Origin: Choanephora cucurbitarum
Taxonomy: Eukaryota; Mucoromycota; Mucoromycetes; Mucorales; Choanephoraceae
Assembly (NCBI GenBank): GCA_025331435.1
Contig: JAIWNI010000300.1
Coordinates: forward strand, 1-12,184
Direction of reading: 5' to 3'
DNA length: 12,184 nucleotides
The notes beneath the pieces were generated by a model. The model was not told the origin of the DNA. It worked only from the letters and a program-made list of their open reading frames with translations, and did not search any database. The position numbers were made by a program, and so were the translations under genes. Below are positions 1 to 9,100 of the stretch, piece after piece (position 1 is the first letter of the stretch; each line of letters opens with the position of its first letter).

Positions 1-636
1 ACTTTACATCTTATTTTATTACTATGCCTGCTTTCAAGTGTTCTGGTTGCCAAAGTCTTTTTGCTTCTCGTGCTCAACTCCGTAACCACCAACGTGAGAC
101 TGGGTGCTTTCGCAATGTAATTGAGAGTGCTCTTGCTGCGTCTACTCATGTCCGGGATTCATCTGCTAGCCCAGCCCTCCGTCAAGAAGAGAGATCTTCC
201 AGACTGGTCGGTGATCGACATGAGGGTTCGACTGAACCTATTGTGGAACAAGAGGATATTCCTGACTTTGAGGGAGTTTCTCCTGCTGCTTCTGTTGCTT
301 CGAATGATCCAATGGATACTGATGAAGTTGATGATGTTGCTGATGTCGAGGTAGAAGAAGAGGTTGTTGTTTCCCAGGTAACTGAAGAAGAAGAAGATTT
401 AGGTAAGTGTGATGCGCAAGAGTTTTTTTTTCCACAAAATTCTTACATGTATGATGTTGTAGTAGAAAGAGGGCCAATTGTGCAGCAGTGGGTTGATGAT
501 GCTCAACTTGAAACTTGCGATGATTTGGCCATGAAGCTGATGCGTGTCTTTGACATGAACAAAATTTCCAGACAAGGTCAAAGAAATATCTTTAAGTGTC
601 TCAATATGGACTTCATGCCTATGGTCGGGTCAGATA

Positions 637-698
637 GTAAGTGTCTTGTATTGCATTGTAGATGAATGCATCTACTAACACTAATTTGACTATACTAG
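637..698 (+). other. Intron 1 of the Tnp2-like gene (62 nt)
   Basis: GTAAGT donor directly after codon position 1, CTAACACTAAT-type branch region near 674-684, and CTAG acceptor. Removal joins the frame of the N-terminal exon to the frame encoding the cysteine cluster. Confidence 0.75.
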
Positions 699-1234
699 GT
701 GTACTCACTGGCAAGCATTTCAAAACACCAGATACATACAGACGTATCATCAGCAAGAATTCAATCACCACCGTTAGGTACGACATCTGCCCTAATGGTT
801 GCTACCTTTACCCTGTTGATGACATCAATGAAGTTGTATGTCCAAATGTGAATTGTGGGGTAGCTCGCTATAAAAATGCATCTGCTCTCAGTAGTTGAAA
901 ATAGAGATCCAACTATGCCTCTGCCCGCTCTTGTACCTCAGCAACAGATGGCGTATACCTCTATTTCACAAGCATTAACTCAATTATATGTGGATGACGA
1001 TCGAATGGAAATACTCTCCTACCGCGACCACTTTTTTGATAATGCTATGCTGAATCAACATTATCGTGATGTTTTTTCTGGTGACTCGTACGCCAAGCTG
1101 CTAGAAAAGGAGAATATGCGAGACAACACTATTTGCTTGGTGATCTTTGTAGACGGTTACCAGCCCAAAAACGTTAGGAAAGCTCATCAAGTGATGATCA
1201 ACTGTCTTATTATGAATATACATCCAAAATACAG

Positions 1235-1295
1235 GTAAGTTGGTGAAAGCTATATATTACTCTATGATTAACTTACAATCATCATTGTCGCATAG
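1235..1295 (+). other. Intron 2 of the Tnp2-like gene (61 nt)
   Basis: CAG|GTAAGT donor, TTAAC branch-like site near 1269 and CATAG acceptor. Removal joins ...HPKYR to TREENM..., a continuous Tnp2-like segment, across two different reading frames. Confidence 0.8.
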
Positions 1296-1644
1296 AACCA
1301 GGGAAGAAAACATGATTCAAGTTGCAATCTGTCCAAAAAAGCCATACGATCTCTCTTCTTTTCTTCGCCCTCTAATTGCTGAGGTAAATCAACTATACAA
1401 CAGAGGCCTTATTATCAAGAAAGGAGATGAAGTAAGGTATGACGGTAACGTAGCTATTCTCGGCTTTACTGGTGATATTCCTGGTATTGCTCAATTGATC
1501 AATTTCGTTGGACATACTGGCACACATGGGTGTAGAATCTGTCTTGTTGTTGCCGATGAACATACTGCACATGTACGACACGGCCAATATTTTTCAACTG
1601 AGGCAGCTGAAAGAACAATGGAAAGTCTATTGCAAGGAGATGAA

Positions 1645-1699
1645 GTAAGTGATCTAACTATCTATCTCGGAAAGCATTCTTACTAACTTTGGCAATCAG
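1645..1699 (+). other. Intron 3 of the Tnp2-like gene (55 nt)
   Basis: GAA|GTAAGT donor, TACTAAC branch site at 1681-1687 and ATCAG acceptor. It is a phase 0 intron that joins ...LLQGDE to DHGMRGIPHLIG. Confidence 0.85.
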
Positions 1700-2169
1700 G
1701 ATCATGGTATGCGAGGTATTCCTCATCTGATTGGCAGTTTGGAGACTTTTTTGGGTGTATATTCTTTCTTTGGTGATGAACTTCACATGTTGGGTCATGG
1801 TATTGGACACCTTATAAGTGATTTGCTTGATCCCAGTCCTCGAAACAAGTTTAAAGTTGCAGACTCGATTGAATACACATTCGATGTGCAGGAAGGATGG
1901 ACATTGCGTTCATTTATGGAAGCTATCAATCGTTGGATCGATGACAGCAAGCCAACAACACCAACAGTTTTTGATTTTTCTTTCGACCATAAGAAGCATT
2001 TCTTCAGAGCTGTCGACTGGCAGCATCTTCTTCTACATGTCGCACCCACTATTATCGCACCTTATTTAAAATCCAACGCTGCTACTGATGCTCTAATGGA
2101 TCTCGTGAATGCTTGCTCTATCAGTCTACAAAGATCAATTAGTCCAAGCGAATTAATATATATGGAAAG

Positions 2170-2227
2170 GTAATACATACATCAAATGGTGGAAGGAAAG
2201 CATTACACTAACATATTATATTTTTAG
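2170..2227 (+). other. Intron 4 of the Tnp2-like gene (58 nt)
   Basis: AG|GTAATA donor, CACTAAC branch site near 2206-2212, a T-rich tract and TTTTTAG acceptor. It joins ...LIYMER-type sequence to SAFNRWGDF in a new frame. Confidence 0.8.
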
Positions 2228-2846
2228 TGCTTTCAATCGATGGGGTGATTTCCTTAGACGTGAAATTAGAGCTAATCGACTCAGCATGCGTGTTTGGACG
2301 ATGAACAACCACTTTGCCGTACAACATGTTCCCGATTTGATAAGACAACAAGGGCCATTGAGATACTTCTCTTGTCGTTCTTTAGAACGTACTATCAAAA
2401 AATACAGTAACATGGTCAGGTCAATGTCTGCTCCTGATGTCGAAATTAGCAATATTCATACCAGAGTAAACTACTACAAAGAACACAGGCCTGCTGAAAC
2501 TACCGACAATATCATCTCGTCATCTACTACAAGGGAAAGAGACTTTTACGATCACCCCACTCATCCAGAAACAACACCTCGGCTTTGGTCAAAGATTCAA
2601 CATCTTGAACTACGAGAACAGTGCTGACTTTTTTGGTGCTTCCACCTGGCAGCTTATCAATGCATTGCAGCGATACTACTCTCGTTTGGGTCTGTCAGGC
2701 AGTGTCATAGATAGTCAACAAGTTACAATGGCTGGCTCTATGCTAAAAGATGAGGTCTACTTCCATTCAAGAATGCATCGCACAAATAACACTCTTCTCA
2801 AGCGATCAAATCATCTTGTCTTATTCGAAGCCAAGCGCGCCAATAG

Positions 2847-2903
2847 GTAAGTTATTGATATAGCTTCAAAATAGTGTCTTAACTGACCTTACTGTAATTG
2901 TAG
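2847..2903 (+). other. Intron 5 of the Tnp2-like gene (57 nt)
   Basis: TAG|GTAAGT donor, TTAACTGAC branch region near 2879-2887 and TTGTAG acceptor. It joins ...FEAKRAN to SNIKYWYVGEV, continuing the C-terminal transposase segment. Confidence 0.8.
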
Positions 2904-4342
2904 CAACATTAAGTATTGGTACGTTGGTGAAGTTCTCATGTATTTCGAACATGTACTGAATGGCACTTCTCGTTTTCTTGCTTTGGTATCTGTTATGCCT
3001 AATGCGTCAATGGATGAGTATGGTATCATTAGGGTAACATATAACCATCAAAGATTAAATGAACAGTTCATGGTTTGCAATACCTTGGACTTTATCACAA
3101 TCATCGGTTTGGTCAGATACAATGACACCGAAACCGATCTCAAAGTTATCTGGCCTGACGCGAAATACTATCAAAAACTAGATGGCCGCATTCATCAAGA
3201 AGAGTTGTTGTAAATCTTGTCTTGAATTCGTTTCCTATTTATTCATATAATTAGCTGCTTTTTTTTCTCGCCTTATAAATATATATATCTATCATCATTA
3301 TTTCTCTTACTACCTCTATAGTTATCCATATCTTGTAAAATAAAATAAAAGGGAAAGAAAGGAGAAAAAGGAAAAAAAAAGGTTCTTACATCTTAATATA
3401 CCTTTTGTGTAACTTTATACATGACTTATTTACCAGGATGCAAATCAGCCACCCAACCTTTTTCTTTTCTCTTTCCACTTCACTTCTATTCAGCTCATTT
3501 AGTTTGTTATGGCTGCAGTACAGTTCATTAAATTTATAGTCAAACGCTTACTATAAACAAGCTGCCCTTGAATCTCTCATTGTTACTCTATTCTTTGACA
3601 AAAAGCTCAGTTCGTAGTGGCTTGTTTCGTACTCATCTCACCAAACTTGAAGTTGTAAATCAAATGATTTCTCTCAGAATGCATTGATGATTCATTTGTC
3701 TACTTTTTCAGCTCTTCCGTTGAAACTGATTGTACTTCCTATCTGCAACAAAATATTTCCGATCTACTTTGTTTTATCCACTTGTGATTTTATGATAAAC
3801 GGTATTGTTGCTTTAATGGAAATGCATACTTCATCTTAAGTTATGATCATGTTTGAGGTTACACTAAAGCTGATGCATACAGTTCAATCATTTCTCATCG
3901 CAACATCCTTAGCATTATTTTCATATACCGTTTAAACATTTGGCCTTATCATTTGGTTGTTAACATATTAACATTAAAGCATTTAAGATTCTCTATCTAA
4001 GACTTGGATTGATTCTTAGGTTAATGGTACTATGGATTGCATGATGCTTCTGTACATTGTAATGAATATCTTATGTCTGTGGGTTCGATACTATTTGTCC
4101 TTTGCCTGGTTCATGTTCTTTTTGTGCATCATCATGCCTAGCAATTGAAATGGTTAAAATCAAGGATTTATTCAACTTCTTCATGAAACCAAATAAGTAT
4201 AAATCCATAAGAGCACTGCATGTTCTGCTTCTTACTTTACTAGTAGGTTTTTTAACTTCGTGCAGTAACTATAAAGGTGTACTTACTCTAATCCTAAATG
4301 CACTCTCTTATACCGATCATTGTATTCTTATTCAATGATGTA

Positions 4343-4686
4343 CTTTCAACTGTTAATGAATTAGAATTATTTTAAGCCTTTGTTCTCAATAAATACTTTT
4401 TCATACATTCTGATTCGGTTTGGCTTTTTATCCTGATCTCAAGTCTTCATTCATTCATTCATACCAGTTCTTCAAATCGCTTTTTAGAAGTACTGCAATT
4501 AGATTCATGCAAGTCCAAGACATTTGCCTATTCTGTCAAATATCATCATCTCTTCATTGGTGGTTAGTTATTTTTCTTCCCATCACTGCTCAGATTATAC
4601 TAAATACTGGCCATTTTTTTAATCCCCCATTTTTTATTTTTTTTTCTTTTCTCACCACTATATGCACAGTAAAGGTAAGCTTTATT
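4343..4686 (+). repeat. Left arm of a diverged inverted repeat (core)
   Basis: This stretch matches the reverse complement of 11235-11579 in the same order. There is a 14-nt block with one mismatch (4343-4356 against 11566-11579), a 31-nt block with four transitions (4508-4538 against 11381-11411) and an exact 47-nt block (4573-4619 against 11299-11345). A GCACAG...AAAGGTAAGCTTTAT block near 4663-4684 follows. Weaker colinear similarity seems to continue outward (about 4135-4900). I do not know the family. A splice-donor-like AAAG|GTAAGC is conserved at its end, so it may derive from an old gene or transposon. Confidence 0.75.
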
Positions 4687-5914
4687 TTAAAGTAATAGCT
4701 ACCTCTTCATAAAATTTTTAACCTGCTTTTCAAGTTATAACATCCTGAAGATCTTGTTGCCTTTCTACAACACGTACACACCTTCTTGCTTTTATTCCTT
4801 GGACTAAAAGATGCTTATCGGTTATCGTTTCCAAAGCATACCATACTGTTTGCTCTTTCAATGTTTATGATCATCAATGGTACTCTTCTCTGCTACTACC
4901 TGTGTTATCCACTTCTGAAGCCAAGTTCTTTTTATATATACTGCCACTATTTTGATATCCTCTTCTTGCTACTGTTGACTATATAGCTTTCCATTTGCAT
5001 TACAATCTTCGTAGATATTTCTCATCTTTGCCTTATTCTAACTAATCCCTCCTTTTAATGCTTGTCTCTGCTGGCTCATCATATAATCGTATCCTATTTA
5101 ATCCCTTCATCTATTGTATTGCCAGTTGACTAACTCATTTTAACTGTAGAATATCTGCTTCTTTAGTCACTCTTATTTCTGGTTTATGCTTCCTGTTTAC
5201 TTACATTGTCTCTTATATCCCATCATGCCTCATATTGTATGATTCAAATTGCATATTGCCCATTTGACTCGGTTGACTTCAACTTTTCTTAGCTCTGGTA
5301 CTCTTAATATGCTTTTTTTTTCTAACTGGAACCATCTGTCTATATCTACAAGCCTAGATAATCCTACTGCCTGCCATGATGTACTCATCAGTGGATGACC
5401 TGCTTCAATGTTACATTCTTACCTGCTATTGACTCCTGCAACACTGGCGTCGCTTGTTTTTATCCATGTAACAAACTTGTATTCCAACTTGACTCTGCTA
5501 CTTGACTCTGAGGTATATTGCCAAACTGATGGACGCATGTGATGACTCATTCTGGTGCATAGCTCAGGAATCTTCCGACCATCGTCGAGAAAGATGATAA
5601 AACTGGTCCTTAAGCTGTAATATGTATTCCATTTCGCGCGTTTATTTCTTTAGTTGTGGTTTCCGCAAAGATCTACTTCGAATCACTTGCTTCAAGAACA
5701 AGATGTACTCATCATTGGTAACAAAGACGCGTCAATGAGGACGATTCCAACTTTTTTTCAAAAAGTGATTCAAGTCTCATCTTTATTCTTTTTTTTTCAA
5801 ATAGGCTATCTATCTACTGTTTCTTCTTCAATATCGCTTCTTGTGTCGACTGTCTACTCTTCTGATGAGTTGTTCTACTGCTCCATGTGCATCGTCTGGT
5901 CTAGAGGCTTCAAG

Positions 5915-5923
5915 AAAAAAAAA
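5915..5923. repeat. Left target-site duplication of the MULE (A9 tract)
   Basis: Nine adenines sit directly outside the left terminal inverted repeat. They match an A8 tract directly outside the right one. Mutator-like elements usually make 8-11 bp duplications, so an 8-9 bp duplication of an A-tract fits. A homopolymer is weak proof, because the boundary can slide. Confidence 0.6.
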
Positions 5924-6038
5924 GGTGAATACTTGGCGCACTCCAGCAGAGCACTCCGGTGGCTTAGATGTTATAGGTAGCGGCTTATGAGGACGTCCTC
6001 AACCTTGGTTATGCTAGTAATAAAATGTGCGTGTAACA
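5924..6038 (+). repeat. Left terminal inverted repeat of the MULE (115 bp)
   Basis: Begins GGTGAATACTTGGCGCACTC and matches the reverse complement of 10041-10155 at 113 of 115 positions (differences near 5969 and 5981). It contains two direct GCACTCC copies 13 bp apart (5938-5944 and 5951-5957) and a perfect 14-bp palindrome TGAGGACGTCCTCA at 5988-6001. These are plausible transposase-binding sites, by inference. Confidence 0.95.
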
Positions 6039-6066
6039 TGTACCTGAAAAGATTATGTCAATGGAG

Positions 6067-6090
6067 CAAAGGGCCCTGGAAAGCCCTTTG
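6067..6090 (+). other. Hairpin in the 5' leader/promoter of the MULE gene
   Basis: CAAAGGGC and GCCCTTTG form a perfect 8-bp stem around an 8-nt loop. It lies between the end of the left terminal repeat and the ATG at 6118, so it sits in the promoter or 5' untranslated region. It is absent from the right end, so it is not part of the terminal repeat. Any function is unknown. Confidence 0.5.
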
Positions 6091-6117
6091 TTAACACTTA
6101 TTTGAATATTTTCATAA

Positions 6118-9100
6118 ATGAATCAAGACAATTTACTTTACATCGATATTGAAGCTTCGGACGATGAAATCTCTATCTGTAGTACTGGCGTCGATATCAA
6201 ACCTTTTAATAACGAGCAAGTCAAAGTAGAGACGAGTTGCCTTCTTGAGATTCAAGATGAAGTCATCACTATTGACACTTCTGATTCTGAAGTAGATGTT
6301 GAAGACATGTCTGAAAAGCAGCCTGAAGGTGTGTAATAACACTTTTTGCTAAATTCTCTGGAATATTAAGTTGTTCGTTGTTCTTAAAACAAAAAATATA
6401 TGGTAGAGCTAGTTGTCAGTAAACATATCGAGTATGAAAGCAATGGCGAGGATTCTTCAAGCGATGAAGAAGAACACGAAGGAAAAATTAGTAAAGAAAG
6501 TTTCCTTCATTGCACTGATAAGGACTTAAAGGTCTGTGCATTGATGAAAGAAGAAATGGAGAAATTATTTTCTGTCGGCACAGAATTTTCGGATATTGAT
6601 GAATTACGTATCCGTGCTCAAGAATTCGGCAAAAAGTATAATTGCCCAATCACAACTGACAAATCAAGTCAAAAAGAGCAAAGAATTAGAATGATTTGTA
6701 GACATGGAAAGGTCTACAGACATTCCAAGAAAGTTTCTGATGCTGATCCTGCCAACAATGACGACAATTCAAAGTCCAAGGAAAACAAAAAGGAAAGCCT
6801 GAAATTTGATTGTCCTTGTCTTATTGAGGCTAGACTATGCCCAGTTAGAAAGGTTGTTACCGTGAGATGTGTTGATGGCAGCCACAACCATCGTATCGTA
6901 AACGATCCTCTGACCTATCATTTGCACCGAAAACTTGATGCTGATGTCTTTGAAGAGGCAATTTTACTATTGCAGAAAAACAAACCTTCTGTTGTTTTAG
7001 GGGTATGTATATTGAAGCTATTACTAGAATAAAACATAGCTGACTAATGTGACACTTGAAAAAGATGCTTCAAGTCAAGAAAATTGATTATATGAAAAAG
7101 AAGGATTTGGAGAACATGCAACAGCAATTCCGCTCTGGTTCTGACATGACTTCATTTGTTACTAATTTGCAACGCAAACAGTACAATGTTCGCTACACTA
7201 CGAATTCAGAAAACAGAATTACGGCCGTTTTCTTTATCAGAGACAGCGCAATTAAAGAATTGCGCAAGCTTCCTGAGTCTGTCGTTGTGGATGCCACTTA
7301 TAAGAGCAACTGCCATTTGTATGCTCTTGTCAATTTCGTCATTGCTGGAACTGTTGCTAGTAGAGAAAGACCACAGCAACTGGCAACTATCCCTGTGGCT
7401 GCTGCTTGGATGGAAAGAGAGACTAAGTCTAACTATAAGTGGGCTTTAGAGCAATTGAGAGAGATCGTTTGGCCATCTGGACCTATAGCCAAACAGTTTG
7501 ACTTGCCCAGTGTCTTTGTAACTGACAATGACGCTGCTCTTAAAGGGGCTTTAAGTGATGTATTTCCTGAGTCTGCTCAATTGCTCTGTTACATACATAT
7601 AGAAAGACATTTCAGAGATAAGTTTTTGAAAGAGATCAACCCAAGTTTTACCGGTAAGCGAGATACTCGGTTGATACTATAATGAAATTGGAACAGAATC
7701 TGAATATTTTGTTATTACTTAGTGGATGTTCGTGACAACTATGAAGCAGAACATCGAATCTTGCTTTTTGCAATTGCTCGTGGTTGTACCACAAAAGAAG
7801 ACTATGAAGAAGCCAAAAAAGCTTACGTAGATTTTTTGAACAAGGAGGGGCTTTTGATTAACAAAAAAACATGTCATGAATACTTCGATTTGTAAGTCTT
7901 GCTGTTCATGTTAAATTTGGAAATAATCTCAATGATTTGTTTCTGCTTTATTTGAAGGATGATGAAAGTAGAAGTTCAATGGGGAAGCTACTATGCAAAC
8001 AAGCATCCTCATATGAACAACAGATCTACAAACAGAGTAGAGGGAACTCACTCAGCAATGAAAGGCTATATCGGCTCTTCAAAAGGCAAGCTGGGTCCAG
8101 TTACTGACAAAATTGATGAATGGTACAAGATAAGGGTAAGTTTCGCAACAAGTTTATAGTTTTTCAAGTATTGCTAACTTCAATTCTGAAGGAGGACTAC
8201 CGAAAGTCTCAAATGGAGAGGGAAAGTATGTCCACCCCTGTCTCTCTTCTCACCAGTGAAGTTAGTGATATGCTCAAGCCTGTGTATAGAGCAATCACTA
8301 AATTTGCGCTAGTTAAGATAAAGAATCAATTGGTCAAAGGACTAAAAGAGAAGCAAGAAGGCATATTGAGTCCTGTCTGCTCTTGCTTTGTCAAGGTGTG
8401 GAAATTGCCCTGCCGACACGAGCTGGTGAAATGTGTTGAAGAGCACGGACAAGTCAAGCTTGACTTGGTTCATCCTAGATGGCACATCTACTTCATGAAC
8501 GAAGATGGTACGACAACAATGATAAATAAACATATACAAAATTGCTACTATAGACTAACATTTTTCCTAGTTCAAAAAGTTGGTCGCCCTGAAGCTAAAA
8601 CAATTGCTGATGGAAATGTTTCAGCGAAATATCAAGATGTAATTCAAAAAGAATTTTCCATTGAATACGAACACTTGCGAAGCCAATTAGACGAAGTCTT
8701 TTTGAACAGCAAGACGTACCAAGAAAAACAAGACATTCTTGATAGTATGGAGGAGCTTATTGAAAGATTAGCTCCAAACGATATCAGTAATGTGAAAGCA
8801 CCTACTTTGGCAAGTGTTCACAAAGGAAGGCCAAAACTCTCAAAGAGAAACAGAATTGGTATTGAAATTACCAAGGAAAAGTTGAAGGAAGCAGATAAAG
8901 AAAGAGGAAAGAAGAGAAAGATAGATGAGAAGGTAGAAAAGGTAGAAAAAAACAAAAAACAGAAGATGAGCGACAATGAAACGATAAGAGGTATGTTACT
9001 CACTAACACTCTAGCATCTACTAACTCGTATCTAAAACTTGTATCATCAGTAAAAGTAGAAAGAAAAGAAGTGGAGGAAAGCCCGAGTGATGATGAGTCG

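Larger units (their letters stand above)
1..3213 (+). mobile_element. Partial CACTA/EnSpm-like DNA transposon (coding part)
   Basis: The element is inferred from the Tnp2-like transposase gene it carries. The left end must lie before the window, because the start codon is only 24 bases from the edge. I could not identify a terminal inverted repeat or target duplication on the right, so the right boundary is set at the stop codon and is a minimum. The two coding frameshifts suggest an old, inactive copy. Confidence 0.5.
24..3213 (+). pseudogene. Tnp2-like (CACTA/EnSpm-type) transposase, six exons, two frameshifts
   Basis: The model has exons 24-636, 699-1234, 1296-1644, 1700-2169, 2228-2846 and 2904-3213. 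It would encode about 964 residues if two one-base shifts are corrected. The N-terminus has a C2HC zinc finger (CxxC, then H-x5-C, residues 6-28) followed by a Glu/Asp-rich segment. A CPNGC...CPNVNC four-cysteine cluster lies near 790-855. Transposase landmarks are a DG motif (Asp at 1152-1154), a GD motif before an H...GCRIC segment (Asp at 1474-1476; Cys at 1531 and 1540) and DELHMLGHGIGHL (Asp at 1775). This order resembles the Tnp2 family; calling these acids catalytic is inference. All five introns restore frame. Frame changes are still needed between 861 and 898 (TAG limits one frame, TGA the other) and between 2470 and 2627. Neither gap fits a normal intron, so I call it a pseudogene, unless these are assembly errors. 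ATG at 24 is the first in-frame Met and opens directly onto the zinc finger. Confidence 0.75.
3214..5923. other. Long gene-poor AT-rich stretch between the two transposons
   Basis: About 2.7 kb without a credible gene. Open frames here (for example 4102-4338, 4420-4695, 4786-4986, 5654-5980) are short, rich in Phe/Leu/Ser from T-rich DNA, and show no family motif that I recognise. The last of them simply runs into the MULE end. The stretch contains poly-A/poly-T tracts (3336-3380, 4614-4650), a TTCA x4 microsatellite at 4446-4461, and the left arm of a diverged inverted repeat. The bases just after 3213 are probably the 3' untranslated region of the Tnp2-like gene. No RNA gene was recognised. 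Confidence 0.7.

Noticed and set aside
860..891. A 32-nt GT...AG segment as a mini-intron to fix the first frame change
   Set aside because: Too short for fungal splicing, and its removal does not lead into the needed frame.
2588..2621. A 34-nt GT...AG segment as a mini-intron to fix the second frame change
   Set aside because: Its removal does restore frame, but the size is far below the 55-62 nt introns of this gene and it lacks a branch site. A one-base indel is simpler.
3615..3619. TAGTG as the right end of a CACTA element
   Set aside because: Five bases occur often by chance; no inverted partner is in the window and no 3-bp duplication can be tested.
4081..4092. GGGTTCGATAC resembling a tRNA/SINE B box
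   Set aside because: No A box or foldable cloverleaf lies at the expected distance upstream.
4102..4986. Series of short plus-strand open frames with hydrophobic translations
   Set aside because: T-rich DNA gives Phe/Leu/Ser runs that mimic membrane segments. No start context, splice-linked exon or family motif was found, and the frame is not kept in the partner repeat arm.
5654..5980. Open frame running into the left MULE end
   Set aside because: Its last third is MULE terminal repeat, so it is a chance read-through. The remainder shows no recognised domain.
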